A stretch of 64,000 bases of DNA from positions 4,340,001-4,404,000 of the forward strand of contig NZ_CP118631.1 of NCBI RefSeq assembly GCF_028993635.1, in the 5' to 3' direction. This DNA is from Mucilaginibacter sp. SJ (GTDB taxonomy: Bacteria; Bacteroidota; Bacteroidia; Sphingobacteriales; Sphingobacteriaceae). Under the pieces are notes generated by a model. The model was given only the letters and a program-made list of their open reading frames with translations, searched no databases and had not been told where the DNA came from. The stretch's first letter is position 1. The number at the start of each line of letters is the position of its first letter. The position numbers were made by a program, and so were the translations under genes. Of this stretch, positions 25,803 through 34,030 are shown one piece after another.

Positions 25803-26180
25803 ATGCATATCTTATATAAAGAGGATACTGACTATCTCAATAAATTGTTAAATCTACCTGCAGGCGACGATGAACAGGATTGGGATATTGAATTGGCTGA
25901 TCCGGCAAGATTAAGCGAGTTTTTGGCTACATATAAGGCATATGATTTTAAATTATCCACAAGAAAAGCTTTTTTAGCTTTAATAATCGCCTCCTATGAT
26001 ATTTTGCTGCGATACGACTCCGATGATGACGATTTTTATTGGACATCTATAAAAAGAATAATGGATCCGAAAAAAAGCGAACATCTTGCATTGTTAGAAT
26101 ATTGGGCATTAGATGCTGTTGATGAAAATGATGTTTTTCCTGTTACACCGCGAATAAGGGCTTATTTAAATCAACAATAA
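25803..26180 (+). CDS. Small acidic protein of unknown function
   Basis: 125 residues, acidic, helical, no signal peptide or membrane helix. It starts nine bases after the thiE stop. A run of Asp (YDSDDDDFYW) and an ending VTPRIRAYLNQQ are the only striking features. Its size and acidity resemble some contact-dependent immunity proteins, but no toxin gene lies next to it. Not recognised; AT-richer than its neighbours. Confidence 0.65.
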   Translation: MHILYKEDTDYLNKLLNLPAGDDEQDWDIELADPARLSEFLATYKAYDFKLSTRKAFLALIIASYDILLRYDSDDDDFYWTSIKRIMDPKKSEHLALLEYWALDAVDENDVFPVTPRIRAYLNQQ

Positions 26181-26322
26181 ATGTTAGAATTTTTACTAAT
26201 TCAGAAATGTGCCCCTCTTGTAATGTTCTACCGTCATAAAACTTTGATTTGGTTTCAGCAATCAATAAAAACCCCATCTTTATATTTTCATTTAATATTC
26301 ATCTGTTCCATCTACATTAGCA

Positions 26323-26895
26323 ATGTCATCACATCATATAGTTCGCGAAAAACAGGAGCCTGCTTTACTGGTTTTAAGCATGGATACTTTTGATGAGGAA
26401 ATGCTGGGGCAGTTGCTGGAGTGGAGCCCGACCGTGATCTGCACCGCCAACACCGCCGAAAAGCTGGATGCATCAGGGATTAAAATCGACTGGATAATAA
26501 GTGATGGTGATTCGGGTGATTTGCAGTCGGACGTGAAGGTGATGCCTTCGGGAGGCGACAATGCGGCAGGCGCAGCTTTAAAATACCTGGTAACGCATAA
26601 TTACCCGGCGGTCAATGTAATTACCGATGTGCTGGACCTGAAAGATTTTTTGTTTTATGCTGATAAAATAAACCTGGTGATTTTTAGGGAGCGGCAAAAG
26701 ATCTACCCGGTTAATTCGGGCTTCAGTAAGTGGAAACCCGCGGGTGAGTTCATTGAAGTACTTTCGCATCCGTCGGGCTTACAAATAAGCGGGCTTGAAG
26801 CCACAAGCACTAATAGGTATAAAACCACCCACGATGGTTTTTTTACCCTGCAGTTTGAGCAACCTTTTTTGTTTATTGCCGAGGATATAGCGTAG
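26323..26895 (+). CDS. Thiamine pyrophosphokinase-like protein
   Basis: 190 residues. The pattern VICTANTAEKLDASGIKIDW followed by IISDGDSGD parallels the TPK motif (gA-gaN...PDxIIGDFDS), then PSGGDNAAGAALKYLV matches the region following it. The C-terminal beta part ends HDGFFTLQFEQPFLFIAEDI, like the thiamine-binding domain. It would transfer pyrophosphate from ATP to thiamine. The key GDFDS is SDGDSGD here, so either a divergent enzyme or a relative with lost activity. Context near thiE supports the call. Confidence 0.55.
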   Translation: MSSHHIVREKQEPALLVLSMDTFDEEMLGQLLEWSPTVICTANTAEKLDASGIKIDWIISDGDSGDLQSDVKVMPSGGDNAAGAALKYLVTHNYPAVNVITDVLDLKDFLFYADKINLVIFRERQKIYPVNSGFSKWKPAGEFIEVLSHPSGLQISGLEATSTNRYKTTHDGFFTLQFEQPFLFIAEDIA

Positions 26896-26940
26896 CGAAA
26901 ACAATAACCGGTACGTATAGCTGGTATTGGTTCGCTTTTT
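26895..26940 (+). terminator. Terminator overlapping the TPK-like stop codon
   Basis: GCGAAAACAATAACC pairs imperfectly with GGTATTGGTTCGC and is followed by TTTTTG. Confidence 0.6.
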
Positions 26941-27045
26941 GAGTGAAAAATAATTAAAAACGCGTTAAACCGTTTAAACATTTAATAGTCTATATATTTA
27001 TATCAGCAAAAAATACCATGCTGATCTGTTAAAAAATCTTTCATC

Positions 27046-28164
27046 ATGAAAAGGACATATAAAAATCTATTAACAATTGCATTGGGGGGCTTATTGAGCT
27101 TATCCCTGGCATTCAATGCTGATGCACAACGTGGCGGCGGTTCTCGTGGCGGCGGTGGCGGAGGAGGCGGTGGTTCAAGACCGTCAGGCGGTGGTGGCGG
27201 AGGCGGTAGTTTTTCCCGTCCTTCCGGTGGTAGTTTTTCCCGCCCCTCAACTTCATTTAATGGTAGCACACGCGGCGCTATCGCGGCTCCGCAACGGAGC
27301 TATGGAACCGACTCCCGCAGCAGTGTGGGTACTTCTCAACAACGCAGTTATGGCGGTCGTGATTACGCAGTAAGGCCCAATGGCACATCTGTAGCACCCC
27401 AGCGCAGTTATGGCAGCACCGGCCGTACCGTATATAACGGTAGCCGCAGTTATACTACTGTAGACAGGCGCGCTTATAATGGCGGTCGCGGTACTTATTA
27501 CAGAGGTGGTTCATATGCATACGGTGGTCGCAGGGTTTATCCCGGTACTTACCATTACGGTGGCCGCGGCGGTTATTTTGGCAACCACTACTATTATCCA
27601 TACCGTAACTACTACAATTCCTTCTATTATCCGCGTTTAGGTTTTAGCATAGGTTTCTTGCCATATGGTTACTATCCTTTCTGGTGGGGCGATTACCAAT
27701 ATTTTTATAGCGATGGTTTGTACTATCGTCAATACAATGACCAGTATACCGTTGTTGAGCCACCAATAGGGGCCGAGATTAAAACCTTGCCTTCAGGTGC
27801 TGAGTCAATCATGATCAATGGCGAACAGTACTACGAGTTAAATGGTGTTTACTACCAGCCATACACCAAAGATGACGGCTCAACTGTTTACGTTATTGCA
27901 GGTAAAGATGGCCAGTTAACTACTGATCAGGGCAACGGCGATGGCAGCAGTGTTGATCAGGGCCCGCAAATTGGTGACATTGTAACTCAATTGCCACCGG
28001 ATTGCCGCAAGATCAAGATCAATGGTGAAAAGCTGTTTGTATCTCCTGATGGTTACTACTACCAGGAAACTCAGGACGACGGCAATAAAGCTTACAAAAT
28101 TGTAGGCACTCCATCTGATGATCCTGAAAATAACGACAGCGATCAAAACCCTAACCAACAGTAA
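27046..28164 (+). CDS. Secreted Gly/Tyr-rich protein, DUF6515 family
   Basis: 372 residues. Signal peptide (LGGLLSLSLAFNADAQ), then a Gly/Ser/Arg-rich low-complexity section (about 28-160) with repeats such as APQRSYGTD and SQQRSYGG, then a Tyr-rich hydrophobic section near 175-230 (YYPYRNYYNSFYYPRLGFSI). The C-terminal half has two copies of a small repeat, GAEIKTLPSGAESIMINGEQ and GDIVTQLPPDCRKIKINGEK, each followed by a YYQ..DDG..Y strand. The pattern matches DUF6515. Probably envelope-associated; function unknown. Confidence 0.82.
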   Translation: MKRTYKNLLTIALGGLLSLSLAFNADAQRGGGSRGGGGGGGGGSRPSGGGGGGGSFSRPSGGSFSRPSTSFNGSTRGAIAAPQRSYGTDSRSSVGTSQQRSYGGRDYAVRPNGTSVAPQRSYGSTGRTVYNGSRSYTTVDRRAYNGGRGTYYRGGSYAYGGRRVYPGTYHYGGRGGYFGNHYYYPYRNYYNSFYYPRLGFSIGFLPYGYYPFWWGDYQYFYSDGLYYRQYNDQYTVVEPPIGAEIKTLPSGAESIMINGEQYYELNGVYYQPYTKDDGSTVYVIAGKDGQLTTDQGNGDGSSVDQGPQIGDIVTQLPPDCRKIKINGEKLFVSPDGYYYQETQDDGNKAYKIVGTPSDDPENNDSDQNPNQQ

Positions 28165-28190
28165 TTAATAAAAATTCAATATATATTTAT

Positions 28191-28224
28191 AAAGGCTGCT
28201 TCCGTAATGGAGGCAGCCTTTTTT
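28191..28224 (+). terminator. Intrinsic terminator after the DUF6515 gene
   Basis: AAAGGCTGCTTCC pairs with GGAGGCAGCCTTT around GTAAT, followed by a T-run. Confidence 0.88.
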
Positions 28225-28311
28225 GTTTGTATAATATAGCATTTCAAATTAATGCAAACCTTTTTTAACTGCAACAGGTAGTATATTAAGTAAAACTTAA
28301 AATTTACCATT

Positions 28312-28656
28312 ATGCAAAATCATGATCATCGCGCTATAATTCAAAAATTATTGGATTGCGCTTTAGCCTGCGAACACTGTGCTACCTCATGCCTGCACGA
28401 AGAAGATGTTAAAATGATGACCGGCTGCATTAGTCTTGACCGGGACTGCGCTGACATATGTGTCCAGGGAGCCCGCCTATTGCAAAGAGATTCAGTTATT
28501 GCTCACCAATACCTGGTTTTATGCGAGGAGATCTGCCGTCTTTGCGCTGCGGAGTGCGGTAAACATCAGCACGATCATTGCCAGGAATGTGCCAAAGCCT
28601 GTATCGATTGTGCTGAGGCCTGCCACGCACATCATGAACCTATTACGCAGGATTGA
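28312..28656 (+). CDS. Four-helix-bundle copper-binding protein (DUF326/Csp-like)
   Basis: 114 residues with about 16 Cys and many His. The Cys spacing (LDCALACEHCATSCLHEED, RDCADICVQG, LCEEICRLCAAECGKH, CQECAKACIDCAEACHAHH) places thiols along amphipathic helices, as in copper storage proteins of the Csp/DUF326 group. It has no signal peptide, so cytosolic Cu(I) storage or buffering is likely. No other copper gene lies next to it. Confidence 0.88.
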   Translation: MQNHDHRAIIQKLLDCALACEHCATSCLHEEDVKMMTGCISLDRDCADICVQGARLLQRDSVIAHQYLVLCEEICRLCAAECGKHQHDHCQECAKACIDCAEACHAHHEPITQD

Positions 28657-28660
28657 GGTA

Positions 28661-28703
28661 TGTTGAGTGATTAAATGCGATGGCCTTTGAAGGAGTGATG
28701 ACA
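28661..28703. repeat. Copy of the TGTCATGCTGAGTG...ATGACA palindromic repeat
   Basis: TGAGTGATTAAATGCGATGG then CCTTTGAAGGAGTGATGACA aligns with the units flanking the IS110 element at 56101-56147 and 57710-57756, with a few mismatches. Confidence 0.6.
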
Positions 28704-28746
28704 AAAAGAAGGCCTGTCGGTCATACCGTCGAAGGATAACATGTTG

Positions 28747-28791
28747 TAGACCCAGACTTACGAAGTTTCAAAGACTTTGTAAGTCTTCAAC
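28747..28791. repeat. Hairpin repeat GACTTACGAAGT...ACTTTGTAAGTC
   Basis: GACTTACGAAGT and ACTTTGTAAGTC form a near-perfect stem. The preceding AGACCCAGACTTAC and following AAGTCTTCAACC recur near 57768-57830 in the IS110 region. Confidence 0.6.
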
Positions 28792-28943
28792 CGTTTGTTA
28801 TTTCCCCTTCATAGCGCACCGACTCCAAAATTCAGAAGTACAGGTCTTCCTGAATAATTACCGCCCCTTCGTTTGAATAAACCAATCTTATAAATTACTA
28901 ATTTTTTTAGGATTTAGCGTTTTCTTTTCTGAATTTTACTTTT

Positions 28944-30224
28944 ATGAATAACCTCCCGCCATTAGCTGAACGTATGCGCCCCAAATCGCTTGATGATTAT
29001 GTTGGGCAAAAACATCTTGTTGGGCCGGGAGCGGTGCTGCGCAAAGCTATTGAGTCGGGTTCATTGCCGTCGATGATATTTTGGGGACCACCGGGAGTAG
29101 GTAAAACTACATTGGCTTATATTATTTCACAATCATTATTCCGCCCTTTTTTTGCTTTGAGTGCTATTAACTCGGGCGTAAAAGACGTAAGGGAGGTGAT
29201 AGAAAAAGCATCGTTGTTAAAGAAACAAGGCGAGGTACTGCCGATATTATTTATCGATGAGATCCACCGTTTTTCCAAATCGCAGCAGGATTCATTATTG
29301 GGGGCTGTAGAGCGGGGCATTGTTACGTTAATAGGCGCAACGACTGAAAACCCATCTTTCGAAGTGATCTCGGCTTTGCTGTCGCGTTGCCAGGTGTATA
29401 TTTTACAGCCGCTATCCGAAACCGATCTGATCGACCTGCTGAACAAGGCTATGAAGGAAGACGTAATCTTAAAGGATAAAAGCATCACCATAAAAGATTA
29501 CGAAGCTTTGCTGCGCCTTTCGGGAGGGGATGCCCGTAAGCTGCTCAATATTTTTGAGCTGTTGATAAATGCTTTTGACACGCCGGAGATAATAATAACC
29601 GATGAGGTTGTATTGGAACATGTACAACAAAACATGGCGTTGTACGATAAAACCGGTGAGCAGCATTACGATATCATTTCGGCTTTTATCAAATCCATGC
29701 GGGGCTCTGATCCCAACGGTGCAGTTTACTGGCTGGCGAGGATGATCGTAGGCGGTGAAGACCCTTTGTTTATTGCCCGCCGTATGCTGATCCTTGCATC
29801 CGAAGATATTGGCAACGCTAACCCCAATGCCTTGCTGCTTGCACAAAGTTGTTTTGAGGCGGTTAATAAGATTGGTATGCCTGAATCGCAACTGATATTA
29901 TCGCAGACGGCTATTTACCTGGCAACATCGCCCAAAAGTAATTCGGCTACAACAGCTATTGGTGCGGCTATAGCATTGGTGCGCCAAACCGGCGATTTAC
30001 CGGTGCCGCTGCACTTACGTAACGCACCAACCAAATTCATGAAAAACATAGGCTACGGCAAGGATTACAAATACGCCCATAGCTACGAAGGTAATTTTAC
30101 CGACCTTGATTTTCTGCCGGATGCTATCCGCGGAACAAAAATTTACGACCCCGGTAACAATGCGCGTGAAAACGAATCAAAAGAAAAGTTAAGAAAACTT
30201 TGGGGCGATAGGTATAAATACTAA
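28944..30224 (+). CDS. rarA: Replication-associated recombination protein RarA (MgsA)
   Basis: 426 residues. AAA+ ATPase core: RPKSLDDYVGQKHLVGPGAV at the start, Walker A FWGPPGVGKTTLA near 45, Walker B ILFIDEIHRFSKSQQD near 102, sensor 1 TLIGATTENPSFEV near 130. The C-terminal part has the family's DKTGEQHYDIISAFIKSMRG and ARMIVGGEDPLFIARRMLI. It acts at stalled replication forks. Standard length and start. Confidence 0.95.
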   Translation: MNNLPPLAERMRPKSLDDYVGQKHLVGPGAVLRKAIESGSLPSMIFWGPPGVGKTTLAYIISQSLFRPFFALSAINSGVKDVREVIEKASLLKKQGEVLPILFIDEIHRFSKSQQDSLLGAVERGIVTLIGATTENPSFEVISALLSRCQVYILQPLSETDLIDLLNKAMKEDVILKDKSITIKDYEALLRLSGGDARKLLNIFELLINAFDTPEIIITDEVVLEHVQQNMALYDKTGEQHYDIISAFIKSMRGSDPNGAVYWLARMIVGGEDPLFIARRMLILASEDIGNANPNALLLAQSCFEAVNKIGMPESQLILSQTAIYLATSPKSNSATTAIGAAIALVRQTGDLPVPLHLRNAPTKFMKNIGYGKDYKYAHSYEGNFTDLDFLPDAIRGTKIYDPGNNARENESKEKLRKLWGDRYKY

Positions 30225-30415
30225 CTTAAGCATTGCTTTATAGAGGCTGTTAATTAATATCATATAACGAATTGACCAATATTAATTAATTTATAACTTT
30301 AGGCTTTGCGCACCGTATCTGTAGCTTTTATATAGAACATTTATAGCTTTGGACTTTGTGCATTCTGCTTTTAGCTTTATAAAACCTATACCTTAACCTT
30401 TAACTGTCTATACGT

Positions 30416-31891
30416 ATGATCACTACCTTTCTCGGGCACGAACTTAAAGCTTTCTGGCGGTCAAAAAACACAGGTAAAAGTATTGCTATCCGTGTGGTGA
30501 TGGGCTTACTTATCCTTTATCTTTTTGGATGTATTTTGCTTGCCGGTTTGTTTTTGAATGAAATTTTGGGCCAGGTTTTTCCGCATGATGACATAGTGGT
30601 TTCTTTTTGCGGTATCATCCTGCTTTATTTTTTGTTTGACCTAATGATGCGCATGCAATTGCAGGAGCTGCCAACGTTAAGGGTGCAGCCATATCTTCAT
30701 TTACCTATAAAAAGGAATACGGTGGTCGGCTATCTGGCCTTTACGGCCATGCTCTCGGTTTTTAACCTGTGGCCCATTATACTTTTTGTACCTTTTATTC
30801 TAAAAGTAATCCTTACCGATTCGGGTGCTTTGTCTGCGCTGGCTTTTATATTGGCTATTATCGGTTTCATGCTTTTCAATAACTACATGGCCTTGTTTAT
30901 TAAACGCAAAGCCAATCTTAACGGTTGGGTTTTCCTGGTGTTCGCAGCGGCGCTCATCCTTATTATTACCGGCGATTTCAGATTTCACCTGTATTCGGTA
31001 CGTAATATTTCCTATCAATATTTTGGCCATTTGCTCAATAAACCGGTGTTGGTATTGCTGCCTGTTGTGCTTGCTGCAACCATGTATTACATCAATTTTG
31101 CCTACTTAAAGCAAAACCTGTACCTCGAAGAGCTGAGTTCACGCAAGGCATCGGCTTATAAAAGCAGTACGGAGTTTCCGTTGTTAAACAGGTTTGGTAA
31201 AGTTGGCGACCTTGTCGCAAACGAGCTGAAGCTGATCTTCCGTAATAAGCGGCCACGATCGGCATTGGTTATGGGGTTGTTCTTTATGTTTTACGGGCTC
31301 ATATTTTATACCAACAGCCATTACGGACAAACCTGGTACATTTTTGTGGGCATGTTCATGACTGGTATTTTTATTATCAGTTATGGGCAGTTCATGTATA
31401 GCTGGCAGGGCGCTCATTTTGATGGCCTGTTAGTGAGCAAAATTAATTTCCGCGATTTTTTAAAGGCAAAATACCTGCTGTTTACCATGGTATCAACCGT
31501 GGCTTTTATATTGACTACGCCTTATGCTTATTTTGGCTGGCGCATTGTTTTGGTACATTTTGTAATGTACCTGTGGAATATCGGCATCAACACAACCATT
31601 GTACTGTTTTTTGCTAACCGCAATGCCAAACGGATAGATCTGTCAAAAGGCGCGTCGTTTAATTGGGAAGGGGTGGGGGCAACGCAAATGCTTATTTCGT
31701 TTCCCTTGATGATCACACCGTATATTATTTATCTTCCGTTCTCACTGTTCAAACACGCGGACATCGGCCTGGCCATGCTGGCTGTTACAGGGATCATATT
31801 CATTTTAACCCGCGATTTTTGGGTTAAAAAACTGGAGGAGGATTTTATACAGAAACGTTATACCGTTGCCGAAGGCTTCAGAAACAAATAA
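30416..31891 (+). CDS. DUF5687 ABC-type permease
   Basis: 491 residues with about twelve hydrophobic helices. The start ITTFLGHELKAFWRSKNTGK is characteristic of DUF5687. It ends three bases before the ATP-binding subunit gene, so the two form a two-gene transporter unit. Probably an exporter with a doubled permease, substrate unknown. A cytoplasmic loop near 235-290 (DLVANELKLIFRNKRPRS) resembles the first half's start, in line with internal duplication. Confidence 0.85.
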   Translation: MITTFLGHELKAFWRSKNTGKSIAIRVVMGLLILYLFGCILLAGLFLNEILGQVFPHDDIVVSFCGIILLYFLFDLMMRMQLQELPTLRVQPYLHLPIKRNTVVGYLAFTAMLSVFNLWPIILFVPFILKVILTDSGALSALAFILAIIGFMLFNNYMALFIKRKANLNGWVFLVFAAALILIITGDFRFHLYSVRNISYQYFGHLLNKPVLVLLPVVLAATMYYINFAYLKQNLYLEELSSRKASAYKSSTEFPLLNRFGKVGDLVANELKLIFRNKRPRSALVMGLFFMFYGLIFYTNSHYGQTWYIFVGMFMTGIFIISYGQFMYSWQGAHFDGLLVSKINFRDFLKAKYLLFTMVSTVAFILTTPYAYFGWRIVLVHFVMYLWNIGINTTIVLFFANRNAKRIDLSKGASFNWEGVGATQMLISFPLMITPYIIYLPFSLFKHADIGLAMLAVTGIIFILTRDFWVKKLEEDFIQKRYTVAEGFRNK

Positions 31892-31893
31892 CC

Positions 31894-32610
31894 ATGATTG
31901 AAGTAAGAAATTTAAAAAAAGTTTATAACGGGATTACCGTTGTAGATGTACCCGCCCTGCAAATTAACAAAGGCGAAAGCGTTGGCCTTGTAGGTAATAA
32001 CGGCGCAGGCAAAACTACGTTGTTCCGGATGGTGCTCGACCTTATTCGCGCCGAAAGTGGCGAAATCCTTTCAAACGGAGAAACTGTAGCCGGTCATGAG
32101 AAGTGGAAAGATTACACCGCTGCTTATCTTGATGAAGGTTTCCTGATAGACTACCTTACACCCGAAGAATATTTTTATTTTATAGGAGGGCTGCATGGTC
32201 ATAACCGCACATATGTTGACGAGGTGTTAGTTAGCCTGACCGATTTTTTTAATGGCGAGATCCTGAAGAAAGGGAAGTACATCCGCGACCTGTCAAAAGG
32301 TAACCAATGCAAAGTTGGTGTAGCGGCCTGCCTGTTGCAGGAACCTCAATTGCTCATGCTGGACGAGCCCTTTGCCAATATCGACCCAAGCACCCAGTTC
32401 AGGCTTAAAAACCTGCTGAAAGATCTGAACAGGAATAAGGGTGTAACTACCATAGTATCCAGCCATGATCTTAACCACATCACTGATGTGTGCGACCGGA
32501 TCCTGCTGATGGAAAAAGGCGTGATCATTAAAGATATTGCAACCAGCTCATCAACGTTAAATGAGTTGGAAGCGTATTTTGGCGTTGAGGTCGCTCCTCC
32601 CGCTCCTTAA
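31894..32610 (+). CDS. ABC transporter ATP-binding protein
   Basis: 238 residues. Walker A GLVGNNGAGKTTLFRM near 35, signature LSKGNQCKVGVA near 135 (LSxGxxxKV form), Walker B LLMLDEPFANID near 158 and switch His in SSHDLNH near 190. It energises the DUF5687 permease encoded just upstream. The final residues APPAP and the TAA stop come from a dispersed palindromic repeat. Confidence 0.93.
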   Translation: MIEVRNLKKVYNGITVVDVPALQINKGESVGLVGNNGAGKTTLFRMVLDLIRAESGEILSNGETVAGHEKWKDYTAAYLDEGFLIDYLTPEEYFYFIGGLHGHNRTYVDEVLVSLTDFFNGEILKKGKYIRDLSKGNQCKVGVAACLLQEPQLLMLDEPFANIDPSTQFRLKNLLKDLNRNKGVTTIVSSHDLNHITDVCDRILLMEKGVIIKDIATSSSTLNELEAYFGVEVAPPAP

Positions 32611-32621
32611 AGGAAGGGCCT
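32594..32621. repeat. Palindromic repeat supplying the ABC protein's C-terminus
   Basis: GCTCCTCCCGCTCCTTAAAG with following GAAGGG; read in frame it encodes APPAP and a stop. Same family as 32724-32756. Confidence 0.65.
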
Positions 32622-32650
32622 GCCTTCAAGCCCTCCTTTTTAAGCATAAA

Positions 32651-32686
32651 CAAAAAACGCATTGCCGACAGCAATGCGTTTTTTGT
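32651..32686. terminator. Bidirectional intrinsic terminator
   Basis: CAAAAAACGCATTGC and its exact complement GCAATGCGTTTTTTG enclose CGACA. It separates the converging ABC and TlpA-like genes. Confidence 0.92.
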
Positions 32687-32723
32687 TTAAAATCTTCTTT
32701 TGAAAAGCGCGCGTGCATATAAG

Positions 32724-32756
32724 CACTCCCTTTAGGGAGCGGGTGGGGCCTGGATT
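32724..32756. repeat. Palindromic repeat supplying the TlpA-like protein's C-terminus
   Basis: CTCCCTTTAGGGAGCGGGTG followed by GGGCCTGG; on the minus strand it encodes QAPPAP and the TAA stop. Confidence 0.65.
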
Positions 32757-33973
32757 AGATCATCCGTCAGCTTCTCAAACTCGTTGATAAACTCGGTATA
32801 GTGGTCACCTGTTCCCGGGCCGTTGAAACCAGTATGGATCTTTTGCACGTCGCCGTTTTTGTCAATAATAATGGTAGTGGGGAAACCAACCACTTTTGAT
32901 AACATAGGCAGGCTTTGGGCGGTTTGTTTTTTATCGCTGGTATAGCCGGTCACCAACAGCGGGTAAGGTACTTTAAACCTGTCTTTTACCTGCTGCAGCG
33001 CTTTTTTTGATTTTTCAAAATCTGTGGTGCGTTCATAAGCCAAACCTATCACCTCAACTCCTTTGTTGTGGTATTTTTTATAATAGTTAACCATATAAGC
33101 CGTTTCGTCCATGCAGTTTGGGCACCATGAACCCAATATCTGCACAATTACCACTTTGTTCCTGAACCTGGCATCATCAAGCGAAACAGTTTTGCCATCA
33201 AGGTCCTTAAAGCTGAAAGCTATTTTTTTATACCCCGGTTTCAATGAAGTGAGTGAATATGCATCGGGCAGTTGGGCGTTTTCATCCTTTACAGCGGTCC
33301 AGGATTGAACTGCCGAATAGCCGGCGTAAAATTTACCATCGGTAATGGTTTTATCATCACCGATAGTAGCGGTAAAGGTATAGGCATGGCCTCCGTCGAA
33401 GGTTGATAAGTAGAGTTTATTGCCATTCATCGTTCCTTCTAAAAAACGATAGTCGCCCGTGGTAGTTAAGAATGTACCGGTAAGTTTGGTGCCATCCTGT
33501 TTAAACTCGCCAACGGTGGTATCGCGGCCCTCGCCTTCGCCAAACACCGCCGACCAGCGGCCTGTGATATTAAATGCCGGGTTTTCAGTATTCTTAAAAA
33601 AGCGCCATGAAGTATTAGGCCGGCCGCTGAACGGAACAAGGAGATCATTATCCGCCAGGTGCCTTACCCAGTTGCCGTTAAGGCTATCTCCATTAAGTTT
33701 CAGCTTAAATTCCGAATTGAACAGCGGCATATGGATAAAAACGGAATCGCCTTTGGTAGCAACATCCGTTACTTTGAAATGCTCGGCACCGTTAATGATA
33801 GCTAATTGTTGTTTACCACCGCTATTGTTGACCTCGAAATTAAAAGGGATTTCGGTGCCTGATTTAGTTTTAAGCGCACCGCGCCACACACCGGTTTTTA
33901 GTTTGGTTTGAGCCAAGCCGGTTTGCAGAAATAGTAATCCGCAAATACCGGCTATAATATTTTTGAAAGTCAT
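32732..33973 (-). CDS. TlpA-family thioredoxin-like protein with N-terminal beta domain
   Basis: 413 residues with a signal peptide (IIAGICGLLFLQTGLAQ). Residues about 25-230 form a beta-rich domain with repeated G-W and TGTFLTTTGDYRFLEGTMNG strands. The thioredoxin domain follows at about 245-400, with active site LGSWCPNCMDE (CPNC) and cis-Pro segment VVGFPTTIIID. It is predicted to be a periplasmic thiol-disulfide or reductase protein. The C-terminal APPAP tail comes from a dispersed repeat. Convergent with the ABC operon. Confidence 0.9.
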   Translation of the reverse strand: MTFKNIIAGICGLLFLQTGLAQTKLKTGVWRGALKTKSGTEIPFNFEVNNSGGKQQLAIINGAEHFKVTDVATKGDSVFIHMPLFNSEFKLKLNGDSLNGNWVRHLADNDLLVPFSGRPNTSWRFFKNTENPAFNITGRWSAVFGEGEGRDTTVGEFKQDGTKLTGTFLTTTGDYRFLEGTMNGNKLYLSTFDGGHAYTFTATIGDDKTITDGKFYAGYSAVQSWTAVKDENAQLPDAYSLTSLKPGYKKIAFSFKDLDGKTVSLDDARFRNKVVIVQILGSWCPNCMDETAYMVNYYKKYHNKGVEVIGLAYERTTDFEKSKKALQQVKDRFKVPYPLLVTGYTSDKKQTAQSLPMLSKVVGFPTTIIIDKNGDVQKIHTGFNGPGTGDHYTEFINEFEKLTDDLIQAPPAP

Positions 33974-34030
33974 ACTTAAATATATAGTCTACTTAATCTA
34001 TATACTTTCAAAGGTATAAAAACAGCGCCG

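Noticed and set aside
26181..26393. 70-codon frame after the small acidic protein
   Set aside because: It overlaps the TPK-like start and has no recognisable pattern; the AT-rich section is more likely a leader.
27128..27215. GGC/GGT-rich tandem pattern as a possible CRISPR-like or satellite repeat
   Set aside because: It is in frame and encodes the Gly-rich region of a secreted protein; no spacers.
27003..27269. Pro-rich frame on the minus strand
   Set aside because: Artefact of the Gly-codon run of the DUF6515 gene on the other strand.
33459..33911. 150-codon open frame on the plus strand
   Set aside because: Mirror frame of the TlpA-like gene with Ser/Pro-rich composition.
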